The notes beneath the pieces were generated by a model that did no database searches, had not been told where the DNA came from, and saw only the letters and a list, made by a program, of their open reading frames with translations. The position numbers and the translations under genes were made by a program. Shown piece after piece: positions 10,834 to 19,829 of a stretch of DNA of 61,307 nucleotides. Origin of the DNA: Nitrospirales bacterium (GTDB lineage: Bacteria; Nitrospirota; Nitrospiria; Nitrospirales; UBA8639); the NCBI GenBank assembly GCA_022828225.1, contig JAJEJG010000016.1:1-61307 (forward strand), in the 5' to 3' direction. Position 1 is the first letter of the stretch, and every line of letters starts with the position of its first letter.

Positions 10834-10922
10834 TCGCCTGTTCATAGACATTGAACACACGAAGTGGGCATGGCGAATACGAACGTTTGACTCATGACGT
10901 CTGGACGTCTATTGTATGTCTC

Positions 10923-12104
10923 ATGGAACGGCGAGAGTCTCGAAATTACCCCGGGCAAATACGAGACGCCATCCTGCAAGTCTTGGCGTTGACTTCAAAA
11001 CCCTTACCTATCAAGGAAATCGAAAGCCGGGTGGAAAGAATCGCCGGGCCAACGCCGCCGTCGTCCATCAGATCCTATTTGAGACTCAATACGCCGGATA
11101 TGTTCGTTCGCGAGGAACGCGGCGTCTACAGTCTTCGGACGAATAATTCCGGAGGGATCCAGCGGGAACTGGCTTATCCACAACGATGGGAAGAACCGTT
11201 CGATTACGGAAAAACCACCCTGGTGAACGCCGATTGTTTTGATTGGCTAGAGACTCAGGACCCGAACAGTCTCCATGCGGTTGTCACCGATCCGCCTTAC
11301 GGTTTACATGAATACACGCCGGCGCAGCAGCAAAAACTGCGCAAGGGCAAGGGCGGCGTTTGGCGAATACCCCCGTCGTTCGATGGCAACAGGCGTTCAC
11401 CTGTTCCCCGCTTTACGACCTTGACGCAGCAACAATTGGAACAGCTAGGTTCGTTCTTCTTCGTATGGGGTAAATTGCTGCTTCCAAAACTCGTTCCGGG
11501 CGCACACGTCGTCGTTGCCTCCAACCCCCTTGTTTCCTACATCGTATCGAATGCCTTAGTGGAGGCCGGTTTGGAAAGAAGGGGAGAAATCGTACGCCTG
11601 ACCATGACCATGCGCGGGGGCGACCGCCCCAAGGGCGCTCACGAAAGATTCGGCGAAATCAGCGTTATGCCGCGCTCGATGTGGGAACCATGGATTGTGT
11701 GCAGAAAGCCCGTCGACGGCCGCGTGCAGGACAATCTAAAAAAATGGAAAACCGGCGGATTTCGACGACCCATGCCGGATAAACCTTTCGGCGACGTGAT
11801 CGCTTCGTCGCCTACGAGAAAGAATGAAAAACTACTTGCCTCTCATCCGAGTCTGAAGCCGCAAGCGTTCATGAGACAGGTTGTTCATGCTGCATTGCCC
11901 CTGGGGGAAGGTGTGATTCTCGACCCATTTGCTGGTGCCGGTTCCACGCTGGCTGCAGCGGAAGCTGTAGGCTATGCGAGCATCGGTGTAGAGAAGGACC
12001 CTGAATTTTTCGCCTTGGCCCGCAAGTCGATACCGAAACTTGCGGCACTCGAAACGAACGGGGGAACTAGAGCCTGTATATCCAGCTATCCCGAAGTTTC
12101 CTGA
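10923..12104 (+). CDS. DNA methyltransferase, beta class (probable N6-adenine), of a type II R-M system
   Basis: About 393 residues. The N-terminal ~75 residues resemble a winged-helix domain (QIRDAILQVLALTSKPLPIKEIE). Catalytic motif IV is DPPYG (residues 123-127), and the AdoMet-binding motif I, DPFAGAGST (about 334-342), is near the C-terminus. This order, IV before I, defines the beta group, and DPPY favours adenine-N6 modification (family knowledge). The 3' end overlaps the convergent restriction-enzyme gene by 38 bp. The ATG at 10851 is an alternative start. The target sequence cannot be told. Confidence 0.85.
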   Translation: MERRESRNYPGQIRDAILQVLALTSKPLPIKEIESRVERIAGPTPPSSIRSYLRLNTPDMFVREERGVYSLRTNNSGGIQRELAYPQRWEEPFDYGKTTLVNADCFDWLETQDPNSLHAVVTDPPYGLHEYTPAQQQKLRKGKGGVWRIPPSFDGNRRSPVPRFTTLTQQQLEQLGSFFFVWGKLLLPKLVPGAHVVVASNPLVSYIVSNALVEAGLERRGEIVRLTMTMRGGDRPKGAHERFGEISVMPRSMWEPWIVCRKPVDGRVQDNLKKWKTGGFRRPMPDKPFGDVIASSPTRKNEKLLASHPSLKPQAFMRQVVHAALPLGEGVILDPFAGAGSTLAAAEAVGYASIGVEKDPEFFALARKSIPKLAALETNGGTRACISSYPEVS

Positions 12105-12669
12105 TGCCGTCCTTGTGAAGCGTCGCGGTGCGAGTTCCCAGTTCCCCCCTCGGATTCTTTCTGAAGTCATTCATCGTAACCTTTCCCAGGTAGATTTCCG
12201 TGAAAGTCATCGGCGCTCGGTCCAGGGCTGGTTCCGAGTCGGTATCGACCATGTAGACAAACACACACATCCACTGTTCGCGCGCGCCGTGAGTATCGAC
12301 TGCGCCCCCGGCTTTTCTTGTCGTTTTGACTTCCACACCTTCCGTACCTGCCTTGACGGCGTTATCGGCATAGACTCCCTGCACGATGAGATCAGGATGA
12401 CCATTGAAGTACGCATTTTCAGTCAGGACGCGAGAGTGTTTGGCGAGACTTGCCGTCAACATATCGGAAAGCACACCGGACATGATTGCGGGACGAAGCG
12501 TGTCATCGAGCCGTTGCAGTCCCTTACCGGTAAGATGCGCATTGACGTCGTAAAAGAAATCATAGACGTCCTGCATTGCCATTTGAAAATCCTGCCGGCG
12601 CAATTCGTAGGGCAGTTGAGCTTTCTTGTTGAATTTTGAAATATCAACAATGTTGCGTTTGATGGGCAT
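12067..12669 (-). CDS. probable PD-(D/E)XK type II restriction endonuclease
   Basis: A 200-residue protein with the nuclease pattern P92-D93 followed by E113-V-K115 (HPDLIVQGVY, then GVEVKTTRK), which fits a Mg2+-dependent PD-(D/E)XK active site. Its 3' end overlaps the convergent DNA methyltransferase gene, the classic context of a type II restriction enzyme. It begins 20 bp after the nitrilase gene on the same strand, so it may be read from that promoter. I do not recognise a named endonuclease family. The function is inferred from motif plus context. Confidence 0.7.
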   Translation of the reverse strand: MPIKRNIVDISKFNKKAQLPYELRRQDFQMAMQDVYDFFYDVNAHLTGKGLQRLDDTLRPAIMSGVLSDMLTASLAKHSRVLTENAYFNGHPDLIVQGVYADNAVKAGTEGVEVKTTRKAGGAVDTHGAREQWMCVFVYMVDTDSEPALDRAPMTFTEIYLGKVTMNDFRKNPRGELGTRTATLHKDGIRKLRDSWIYRL

Positions 12670-12689
12670 AAAGGCTTCCGACCTGCTGC

Positions 12690-13481
12690 TCAGGATGCAT
12701 AATACCCGGGGCGGCGGTCTTTCAATAACTCATTGTAGGGATTGATCGACTTGTTGCGGGCTTCTTCCACGTCAATTTCGACCACCGTAAGTTCAGGAGC
12801 ATCGGCGGAGGCCCGGGAAAGAATTTGCCCTTTTGGTGAAACGATTTCGCTTTTCCCGATAAAGGTCAGGGGCGGTTTGCCTCCCCTGGCCTCCTGGCCG
12901 ATTCGATTGGCCGTAATACTGAAGACCCGGTTTTCGAGGGAACGCGTGACCATGGCATCGGGACAGTGAGGCAGGACCAGATTCGAGGGATGGCACACGA
13001 TCTCCGCGCCCTGCAGGACGAGGGTACGGGCGGATTCCGGGTAGTACCAATCGAAACAGATCATGACCCCGATACGAGCCTGGCCGATGTCCCAGACCTG
13101 AAACCCCGTATCACCCGGGCTGAAAAACAAAGTCTCCTCGCAAAACAAATGCGTCTTGCGATAGCACCCCAGGAATCCCGAAGGCCCTACGACAATTGCC
13201 GAATTGTAGCAGTGCTGTCCCGCCTGCTCAGGCAACCCCGCGACCACGTGCATCCGGTGCCGGCAGGCCAACTCGATACAGGCTTGGGTCGTCGGACCGT
13301 CCGGAACACGCTCCGATAACTCGAGGACTTCCTCCCGGCTGACGAATTGATACCCGGAAAAGGCAAATTCCGGGAGAACGAGCAGGTCGCAGTCCACCGA
13401 ACCCAGTTGAGAAGCCACCTGGTCGATATTGCGTTGCACTTCACCGAATTCAGGATGGGTTTGAAAATACCCGACTTTCAT
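12690..13481 (-). CDS. carbon-nitrogen hydrolase (nitrilase superfamily)
   Basis: A 263-residue cytoplasmic amidase-like enzyme. The Glu-Lys-Cys triad is visible: Glu in VLPEFAFSGY, Lys in YRKTHLFCEE, Cys in MICFDWYYPESAR. Length and motifs fit the predicted amidohydrolase/omega-amidase branch; the substrate is unknown. The ATG at 13481 opens directly into the conserved first strand (MKVGYFQTHPEFG), and longer starts run back through the terminator at 13517-13547. Only 20 bp separate it from the restriction-enzyme gene downstream. Confidence 0.85.
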   Translation of the reverse strand: MKVGYFQTHPEFGEVQRNIDQVASQLGSVDCDLLVLPEFAFSGYQFVSREEVLELSERVPDGPTTQACIELACRHRMHVVAGLPEQAGQHCYNSAIVVGPSGFLGCYRKTHLFCEETLFFSPGDTGFQVWDIGQARIGVMICFDWYYPESARTLVLQGAEIVCHPSNLVLPHCPDAMVTRSLENRVFSITANRIGQEARGGKPPLTFIGKSEIVSPKGQILSRASADAPELTVVEIDVEEARNKSINPYNELLKDRRPGYYAS

Positions 13482-13516
13482 CAGTTGTCTCTTTGAACGC
13501 GACCGGTCTCCAAAAC

Positions 13517-13547
13517 AAAAACGGGCAGGAACCTCCTGCCCGTTTTT
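13517..13547 (-). terminator. Rho-independent terminator after smbP-like gene
   Basis: Perfect 14-bp inverted repeat AAAAACGGGCAGGA / TCCTGCCCGTTTTT with a 3-base loop, ending in a T-run on both strands. It lies 28 bp after the SmbP-like stop and before the nitrilase start, so it closes the 17.2-13.6 kb operon. Confidence 0.9.
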
Positions 13548-13575
13548 GCAAACCATATTGACCTGATCGATTCGA

Positions 13576-13917
13576 TCAATGGACTTCCTTCAGATGCATG
13601 ACGGCGCTTTTAGCATGCTTTGTCGCGACTTCGGCATGCCCTTGGTTGCCATGCGCGATGGCTTCTTTCAATTCGCCCACGCCTTCATCGAGATGAGGGT
13701 TCTTGACTTCTTTCTGAGCCATTTCGGCATGGCTCAACGCTTCTTGCGCATGACCGACCACGGCATCGGCATGGCCCATGCCGCCATGTTTGGCCGCTTC
13801 TTCCGCGTGCGCAATCGCTTCGGCAACATGCGGATTCCCGTCGGCAAACGCCGGTGCCGCCGCCAATACGAACAACGCCGAAATCAACAATCCGGCGAGC
13901 AAAAGGTTCTTCGCCAT
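13576..13917 (-). CDS. smbP: SmbP-like small periplasmic metal-binding protein
   Basis: 113 residues: a signal peptide (LLLAGLLISALFVLAAAPAFA) followed by an Ala/His/Glu-rich helical mature protein with histidines spaced at seven-residue intervals (HVAEAIAHAEEAAKHG, HAEVATKHAKSAVMH). This matches SmbP of Nitrosomonas europaea, a four-helix periplasmic protein that binds Cu and other divalent metals (established for that protein). The ATG at 13917 has AGGAGG eight bases upstream. It is the last gene of a minus-strand block with a multihaem cytochrome, suggesting a role in copper or haem-protein homeostasis (inference). Confidence 0.85.
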   Translation of the reverse strand: MAKNLLLAGLLISALFVLAAAPAFADGNPHVAEAIAHAEEAAKHGGMGHADAVVGHAQEALSHAEMAQKEVKNPHLDEGVGELKEAIAHGNQGHAEVATKHAKSAVMHLKEVH

Positions 13918-14007
13918 TCCACACCTCCTCATTAAACGGTTAGAGAAATAATCGTTTCCTGGTTGCGTGCTTCTATTCTGATATCCTCGCATGCCATCGC
14001 GCTTTCT

Positions 14008-14877
14008 TCAAGACGCCTCTTCGTCGGCTTTACCCGTCACCTGGTAAAGCAATTGCATGTCTTTTTCGGCGGGGGCCGCAAAATCCCGGCTCCACTCCCA
14101 CCATGACCCCGGATAATTTCGTACGCGCTCATAACCCGCCAACTTCAGTAAAAAATACATCCATGCCGACCGAAGACCGCCCAAACAATATGTAATCACT
14201 TCCTGTTTTTCGTTCATGCCGAACGCATGAAACATTTCCCGAAGGGCAGATTCGGGTTTGACCGTGGCGTCCTGCCGGAGAAACCCGTTCCAGGGTATAT
14301 TGACCGCAGAAGGTATATGCCCGGGCCTCGGCAACCCATCGATTTCCTTCCCCGCATATTCCTCCACGCTTCGGGCATCCACGATCACCGTGTCCCGATG
14401 GGGACCTTTGACCAGTTTTTTCAATTCCTGTTTGTCGATCATCGCGTCCGGCTGAACCGACGCCGTAAAGTCGCCCGGCTTGAGACGAACCGGGTCATGT
14501 TCATAGCGTCGATGTTCGGACGTCCATTTGGGCCAGCCTCCGTCCAGGACCTTGACGCTCTTGTGTCCGAGATACTGCAACATCCAAAACATCCGGCCTT
14601 CGTCGCCCCAATTATCAAAGGGATTGGAGTACACCACGACGTCGCTCGAATTGTTCATGCCCAAGGCCTGCAACCGTTTCTCCAAACGAGCGACGTCGGG
14701 ATCCAGCAGGCCCTTGGCCGTCGCCTGCGGATCGCTGTATTCGTGCCAGGTACTATGCACGGCTCCGGGGATGTGCGAGGTGTACGCACCCTGGCCGCGC
14801 ACGTCAATGATCACCAAATCCTCCCGGCCAAGATTCAGGGCCAGGGTTTCCGTATCGATGAGGTACGTGCTCCACAT
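14008..14877 (-). CDS. two-domain rhodanese-type sulfurtransferase
   Basis: 289 residues with two tandem rhodanese domains (about 1-135 and 150-280). The N-terminal domain lacks the active cysteine, as is usual; the C-terminal active-site loop is present as YCLGGLRS after EVIT. It would move sulfane sulfur from thiosulfate or mercaptopyruvate to an acceptor. The CLGG loop is not the standard CRKGVT or CGSGVT, so the donor is uncertain. It lies three bases after the pentahaem cytochrome stop, so it is co-transcribed with it. Confidence 0.88.
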   Translation of the reverse strand: MWSTYLIDTETLALNLGREDLVIIDVRGQGAYTSHIPGAVHSTWHEYSDPQATAKGLLDPDVARLEKRLQALGMNNSSDVVVYSNPFDNWGDEGRMFWMLQYLGHKSVKVLDGGWPKWTSEHRRYEHDPVRLKPGDFTASVQPDAMIDKQELKKLVKGPHRDTVIVDARSVEEYAGKEIDGLPRPGHIPSAVNIPWNGFLRQDATVKPESALREMFHAFGMNEKQEVITYCLGGLRSAWMYFLLKLAGYERVRNYPGSWWEWSRDFAAPAEKDMQLLYQVTGKADEEAS

Positions 14878-14880
14878 AAA

Positions 14881-16236
14881 TCAACCTATGGTTAAAAGAT
14901 CATGATGCCCGCGCGCGGGGGCGGATTCCTCGGGATGAACCCCGTTCTCCGGAGCGGCGCATCCCAACCGTGTCTCGACCGGCGTTTGCGCATGCAACGC
15001 CGTTTTCAATGTGTCATTCAGCGGAAATTCACGCGTATAGATCGTATACCGGTACGGGTCATCCGACCGCAACCCATAGGTTTCCCGCAACATGGCATGC
15101 TGGCCGTCGGTCAAAATATGATACCGGACCCGGGCTTCCACCACCAGGTCCGCTCCATCTTCCGGAACGTCATAGGAAAACTCATAGTCTCGGCTGGCCA
15201 GCGGCAGAAGACGGTTGTCATAGACCTCCAGAATGACGGGCTGCCAGAGAATCCATCGCCCCATCGTGTCGGTTTGCTGATCGAGAATCCGGCCTTCCCG
15301 ATCCTTGACGTAGAATTCCACGGTAAAATGACGATCGGGGTCGCCCGTGGGAATCTTGTGCCCGGCCCCGGCATTGATCAGGGTCAAGGTCATCATAACG
15401 GTCTCGCCCGGCTTGGGGTTGGGTGGATCGGCCCGGACCTGGATCGCGACGGCCCGTTTGATCATGTCAGGATCATGCCCGCCGCGCCAGAGATGGCGGC
15501 GGCCCTGCCGAATGGGCCCGCCTTCGGCCACCGGCCGGGACACTTCCGGCATATGGCAATGCTGGCACGTGAATCCCTGTTCCTTCATGAAAAACTCACC
15601 TTCATATTCCGCGTAGGTCCCGCATGGACCCACGTTATAAAATTGAAAGGGCCCGGACACGACGTTGTGACAACGATAACAAATTGCCGTGGTACGAAAG
15701 GCCGGATCGTATTCCGTGGGGTGAGGAGCCGCCGAATCGTCAAACGGTCCCAGGATCTTGCCATCACGTACGTGACACGCCGCACAGGTGACGCCTTCCG
15801 CTTGATAGGCCATATCGTAGTTCGGGTTGTCGACCTCGACCGCCTTTTCGACCCGGTTGTTCGGGATCTCTTTGATCAGCGTGGGTTGCTGATTTTCCAA
15901 GGGCGTATGGCAGTTGAGGCAAACCCATACGTACCCGTCTTTTTTCCAATAGGCCTGGAAAAACGGGTCCCGATAGGCATGGGCATGAATGCTCGTTTTC
16001 CATTCTTCATAAATCGCCTGGTGGCATTGCCCGCATGACTCCGCGCTCAACGAGTCCAACCCCGCCGGAACATCCTGGAACGGAATGGCATGGGCATAGT
16101 CGTCGCGTAATCCGAAAATCACGGTGGGCCGGATCTCCGTATAAAAATAATAGAGCAAGCCGGGAACGGCCACCAACAGACCCAACAGGACAAACCACCG
16201 GCCTCTGCCCCGTCGTCTTCGTCGCGTGCTTGCCAT
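14881..16236 (-). CDS. membrane-anchored pentahaem c-type cytochrome
   Basis: 451 residues. An Arg-rich N-terminus and one transmembrane segment (about residues 14-32) anchor it, facing the periplasm. Five CXXCH haem sites are visible: CGQCH, CLNCH, CAACH, CYRCH and CQHCH, all in the first ~250 residues, followed by a beta-rich C-terminal domain without haem sites. The spacing resembles the cytochrome c554-like multihaem families. It probably relays electrons, but donor and acceptor are unknown. The gene sits between an HDAC-like gene and a sulfurtransferase with gaps of about three bases. Confidence 0.85.
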   Translation of the reverse strand: MASTRRRRRGRGRWFVLLGLLVAVPGLLYYFYTEIRPTVIFGLRDDYAHAIPFQDVPAGLDSLSAESCGQCHQAIYEEWKTSIHAHAYRDPFFQAYWKKDGYVWVCLNCHTPLENQQPTLIKEIPNNRVEKAVEVDNPNYDMAYQAEGVTCAACHVRDGKILGPFDDSAAPHPTEYDPAFRTTAICYRCHNVVSGPFQFYNVGPCGTYAEYEGEFFMKEQGFTCQHCHMPEVSRPVAEGGPIRQGRRHLWRGGHDPDMIKRAVAIQVRADPPNPKPGETVMMTLTLINAGAGHKIPTGDPDRHFTVEFYVKDREGRILDQQTDTMGRWILWQPVILEVYDNRLLPLASRDYEFSYDVPEDGADLVVEARVRYHILTDGQHAMLRETYGLRSDDPYRYTIYTREFPLNDTLKTALHAQTPVETRLGCAAPENGVHPEESAPARGHHDLLTIG

Positions 16237-16239
16237 GAG

Positions 16240-17184
16240 TTACGCGTCCATCAATGCCAGAATATGCTGTTCAACCGAAGCGGCAAGCGCCCTCAGGTCG
16301 TAGCCGCCTTCCAGGCAAGCCACGATGCGACCCTGACAATAGGTGTGAGCAATGGACCCCACGATACGAGTCAGTTCACCATACCCTTCATCCGTGATCG
16401 CCATACTCGCCAAAGGATCATCCCGGTGGGCATCGAATCCGGCCGAAATCAGCACGAACTGGGGCTGAAACGCGCCCGCCGCCGGAACCAGCACGTTGAG
16501 AAAAATTTCCCGGTACTCATCCGTCCCCTGGCCCCCGTACAGGGGCACGTTGATAGTCGTCCCTTCTCCATCGCCCCGGCCGCGCTCCGTTTCCGCGCCG
16601 GACCCGGGATAGTGGGGATACTGGTGCGTACTGAAAAAAAGAACCGATGGATCGTCTTCAAACGCGTGTTGCGTACCGTTCCCGTGATGGACGTCCCAGT
16701 CCACGATCAACACGCGCTGGAGACCATAGCGTTCCTGGATGTACCGCGCCGCAATCGCCACGTTATTATACAGGCAGAACCCCATGGCGCGATTGGCCTC
16801 GGCATGGTGCCCCGGCGGACGAACCGCGCAGAAAACCTGATCGACCTGGTTCGCCATAATGGCATCGACAGCCGCCATCGCTCCACCCGCGGCAAGATGC
16901 GCGGCAGGCAACGAGCCCGGCGACAGGGACGTGTCCAAATCGAGCGAGGCATAGCCCGTGCTCGGGGCCCTGTCTTCCAGCCGCCGCACGTAGGCCGGCT
17001 CATGAACACGGGTAATCCATTCCTCCTCGGCTTCGCGTGGAGGAATCCGGATCAACTTCGCCATCGTCCCGGTGGATTCGAGTCTCGCCAGGATGGCCCG
17101 CAGCCGCTCCGGCGACTCCGGATGCGAGTGGCCCATATCATGTTCCAGATACGCCGGATGCGTGACGATCCCTACGCGGCCCAT
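16240..17184 (-). CDS. histone-deacetylase-family hydrolase (AcuC/HDAC-like)
   Basis: 314 residues, length typical of bacterial class II HDAC-like amidohydrolases. Catalytic and Zn-binding motifs are intact: RPPGHHAE (paired histidines), DWDVHHGNGTQ (metal Asp and His), SAGFDAHRDDPL (metal Asp) and LEGGYDL (transition-state Tyr). It would deacetylate lysine side chains or small acetylated amines such as acetylpolyamines; the substrate is unknown. It heads the tight minus-strand block that runs into the cytochrome, rhodanese and SmbP genes. Confidence 0.92.
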   Translation of the reverse strand: MGRVGIVTHPAYLEHDMGHSHPESPERLRAILARLESTGTMAKLIRIPPREAEEEWITRVHEPAYVRRLEDRAPSTGYASLDLDTSLSPGSLPAAHLAAGGAMAAVDAIMANQVDQVFCAVRPPGHHAEANRAMGFCLYNNVAIAARYIQERYGLQRVLIVDWDVHHGNGTQHAFEDDPSVLFFSTHQYPHYPGSGAETERGRGDGEGTTINVPLYGGQGTDEYREIFLNVLVPAAGAFQPQFVLISAGFDAHRDDPLASMAITDEGYGELTRIVGSIAHTYCQGRIVACLEGGYDLRALAASVEQHILALMDA

Positions 17185-17239
17185 CGAATGATCCTTAGAT
17201 TATGAGGGAGAGGGGACTAGACTTCACCCTCACCTTAAT

Positions 17240-17342
17240 CCTCTCCCATCAAGGGAGAGGAAATTTTATCCACCCCCTCGCCCTTGAGGTCTTTCACCTT
17301 CTCCCCTTGCGCTCTTTTACCCTCTCCCCTTGAGGGAGAGGG
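17240..17342. repeat. Two REP-like hairpins (CTCTCCC...GGGAGAG type)
   Basis: Hairpins CCTCTCCC-ATCAA-GGGAGAGG (17240-17260) and CCCTCTCC-CCTTGA-GGAGAGGG (about 17320-17342) lie in the 450-bp gap upstream of the HDAC-like gene. They are palindromic intergenic repeats with no coding potential of their own. Nothing else is visible in 17343-17477. Confidence 0.6.
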
Positions 17343-17477
17343 AAGGGTGAGGGGTGAAGGATGAGAGAAGGAAAAACGGGAATCGGATGGTAGCACAGGG
17401 TCCGTGGTTAGACAACGCAAAGACCGCTCTGCTACAGTCCGCGAACGAAAAGGCATCAAGGACGTTTGTACACATTC

Positions 17478-17622
17478 AAGGAACCTCTGATTTATTGTGA
17501 TAGCGGGATGCAAGGCAAGGCGTCCCACAGCGAAACCCGAGGCTTATCATGGAGATAGGTGAGGGTTGAGCGAAGACACAACGCCGCCATGCACCCGATA
17601 GTGCCATAAATCAGAGGCTGCT
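17478..17622 (+). repeat. MITE-like element, copy B (complete)
   Basis: About 145 bp bounded by AAGGAACCTCTGATTTATT and its imperfect complement AAATCAGAGGCTGCT. The interior is shared with copies at 1, 53771 and 59461. The 2-bp flanks are CA on both sides. It lies just upstream of the TPR gene and could affect its promoter. Confidence 0.85.
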
Positions 17623-17636
17623 CAACAGGAAACACT

Positions 17637-17966
17637 ATGGCAGATCCCAAGATCGAGAAGTTCAAGAAAGTCCTGCAAATGGATCCCAATGACGAGACCC
17701 TCTGGTTCGGGCTGGGCAAGGCGTACATGGGGGACGAAAATTGGGAAGAAGCCGTCTCCGCCCTGGAAAGCTGCCTCAAGGTGAAACCCACCTACTCCGC
17801 AGCCGTCCTGGCGTTGGCGCAATCCCTCAAACAGGCCAACCAACCGGATCGCTGCCGCACGGTCTGCGCGCAAGGCATCGACGTCGCCACCGCCAACGGC
17901 GACCTGCTCGTCATCAAAAACCTGGAAGAACTCCGGGATTCGCTCCCTTCAGCCTCTTCTGACTAA
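17637..17966 (+). CDS. small TPR-repeat protein
   Basis: 109 residues, apparently soluble, with about two and a half tetratricopeptide repeats (DETLWFGLGKAYMGDENWEEAVSALE... then YSAAVLALAQSLKQANQPDRC). Such proteins are protein-interaction scaffolds and the partner is unknown. The start at 17637 is 14 bp after a MITE-like element, with AGGAAA upstream, so promoter or leader sequence may be element-derived. The gene is convergent with the dehydratase at 17972, with only 5 bp between stops. Confidence 0.75.
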   Translation: MADPKIEKFKKVLQMDPNDETLWFGLGKAYMGDENWEEAVSALESCLKVKPTYSAAVLALAQSLKQANQPDRCRTVCAQGIDVATANGDLLVIKNLEELRDSLPSASSD

Positions 17967-17971
17967 AAGGC

Positions 17972-18919
17972 TCAGGAGCCCAGCAGTCCGTCGAAGTATC
18001 GAGACAAATCGACGTTGCCGCCTGAGATGATCACGCCGACGCGTTTGCCTTGCAACGCGGGTTCCTGCCGGAGGAGCGGCGCCACGGCCACGGCGCTGGC
18101 CGGTTCGATCACCAGCTTCATGCGTTCGTAGACGAACCGCATGGCCGCGACGATTTCCTCTTCTTCCACCACGAAAAAGCCGGCCAGATGGTCCCGCAGG
18201 ATGGGCAGCGTGAGGGTTCCCAAGCTCGTCCGCAATCCTTCCGCGATGGTCTGCGGATACTCCTGCGGCACGATGCGATTTTCCAGCACGGAATACAGGG
18301 CATCCAACGCCCCGGCCGGCTCACACGCGTAAACCCGGATCTTGGGATTCAGGCCATGGGCCGCCAAACACGTGCCGGATAACAACCCCCCGCCGCCGAT
18401 GGGGCCGAGCAGCACGTCGAGAGCCGGCACGTAGCCCAATAATTCCAGGGCCGCGGTGCCCTGTCCCGCAATCACGTCGGGATCGTTAAAGGCTTCGACC
18501 CATTCCCCCTGAAGTTCCCGCACCAGATCTTGAGAAAACGATTCCGCATCCCGGGAACCGGAAGGCACGTGGACGATGCCCCCGTATTCTTGCACGGCCG
18601 CCCGCTTGATGGGGTTTACCGGTTCCGGCATGACCAGGTGTGCTTCTTTCCCCGACAACCGGCAGGCCAGCGCAATACCCTGGGCGTGATTCCCTGACGA
18701 CAGCGCCACCACGGGCTTCGAGGATGACCGTTGCGTCACGGCGTTGTACGCCCCTCGAAACTTGAACGTCCCCACGCGCTGAAAGTTCTCGCACTTCAGA
18801 AACACGGTGGCGTGCGAATGATCATCGAGCCGTCGAGAGGTCTGAATAGGCGTTTCACGGACGATGCCCTTTAAGCAAGCCGCCGCACGTTCCACATCAT
18901 GAAAATCGGGAAGAGCCAT
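17972..18919 (-). CDS. threonine/serine dehydratase (PLP-dependent)
   Basis: 315 residues of the fold-type II PLP family that deaminates threonine or serine to a 2-oxoacid; some members also racemise serine. The PLP lysine lies in FKFRGAYNA, the substrate-binding loop is SSGNHAQG, and the phosphate-binding glycine loop is GPIGGGGLLSG. There is no C-terminal ACT regulatory domain, so this is the short, catabolic or racemase-like form rather than biosynthetic IlvA. ilvE lies 10 kb away, so a link to isoleucine synthesis is possible but not shown. Confidence 0.88.
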   Translation of the reverse strand: MALPDFHDVERAAACLKGIVRETPIQTSRRLDDHSHATVFLKCENFQRVGTFKFRGAYNAVTQRSSSKPVVALSSGNHAQGIALACRLSGKEAHLVMPEPVNPIKRAAVQEYGGIVHVPSGSRDAESFSQDLVRELQGEWVEAFNDPDVIAGQGTAALELLGYVPALDVLLGPIGGGGLLSGTCLAAHGLNPKIRVYACEPAGALDALYSVLENRIVPQEYPQTIAEGLRTSLGTLTLPILRDHLAGFFVVEEEEIVAAMRFVYERMKLVIEPASAVAVAPLLRQEPALQGKRVGVIISGGNVDLSRYFDGLLGS

Positions 18920-18937
18920 GATCGGCCCGGACTCGAA

Positions 18938-19636
18938 TCACCGCGACTCGGGCGGGACGGACCGTTTCCGGTCGGGAGTCAGCTCCTCCAGGCGGAATTG
19001 CTTGGGGAGCAGGACGGGGACGACCATGGCCACGGGATCGCCGCGTTTGAGCGTCGTGGGTTTCTCCAATTGCAGGAGGACGTTGGCCACAAACGCGTCA
19101 TAGTCGGGAAGGAAGTCGTACAGATTGGGCGTGAGCTTGTATTCCTGTGACTTGATCCCTTCCCACACGGAAAACGTGCGTTCCGGATAGTGGTAAAAAT
19201 GGTTGGGAATGTCCTTCAGCATAATGCCGATTTGCTTGGGATAGTAAAACCGGATCCCGCAACAGAGTTTGGCATAGCCGCTGTTCAAAATCGTGTCCAC
19301 GTACATCCCGGAAAAAGATTTATAGCCAATCAGTCGTTCTTCGGGAAGTATTTCGGGAGCCTGCCATTTCAAACCATCCTTCGTCCTGCGGATCTTGCAA
19401 TCCACCGGACACCGGACCAGCCATCCGTACTGACCCACCATGCGCACCGGCCCGCAATCATCCGGCAGCACCTTGTAGCCACTGGCGGCCAATTTCCGCT
19501 GTTCGTGCAACGGCATGTTGGTCATCAACGGCCGGTGGGGATTGAAATCGAGTTTCAACCGTTCCGGCGCAATGGCGGTCGTGTACTCGCGCTCCCAATA
19601 CACCGTCCACTGAAAGTGATCAGGCAGTTCGGTCAT
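18938..19636 (-). CDS. conserved-looking hypothetical protein
   Basis: 232 residues, soluble, no signal peptide or membrane segment. I do not recognise the family with confidence; the middle section (MVGQYGWLVRCPVD) and overall length recall DUF6065-type proteins. It is rich in aromatic residues (WTVYWEREY, IRFYYPKQ, NHFYHYPERTFSVWEG) and ends in a charged tail. The ATG at 19636 is preferred to a GTG one codon upstream. The gene is 18 bp upstream of the dehydratase on the same strand, so co-transcription is likely. Confidence 0.6.
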   Translation of the reverse strand: MTELPDHFQWTVYWEREYTTAIAPERLKLDFNPHRPLMTNMPLHEQRKLAASGYKVLPDDCGPVRMVGQYGWLVRCPVDCKIRRTKDGLKWQAPEILPEERLIGYKSFSGMYVDTILNSGYAKLCCGIRFYYPKQIGIMLKDIPNHFYHYPERTFSVWEGIKSQEYKLTPNLYDFLPDYDAFVANVLLQLEKPTTLKRGDPVAMVVPVLLPKQFRLEELTPDRKRSVPPESR

Positions 19637-19829
19637 CACAGCAGATCCAATTTGTTTGCCTCCCGCTTAACCACATCTCGCGCCCGTAGGCTGAAACCCA
19701 TGAGAGCAAGAGGAGGGAGATAATTCGATGACGGATGGTGATAAAAACGGACATGGACGGATACGAAGACACGGGGAAGGAACGGCAAGAACCCGTACGC
19801 CACGAGGCGGCTGGCAGCCGTCTCGATCG

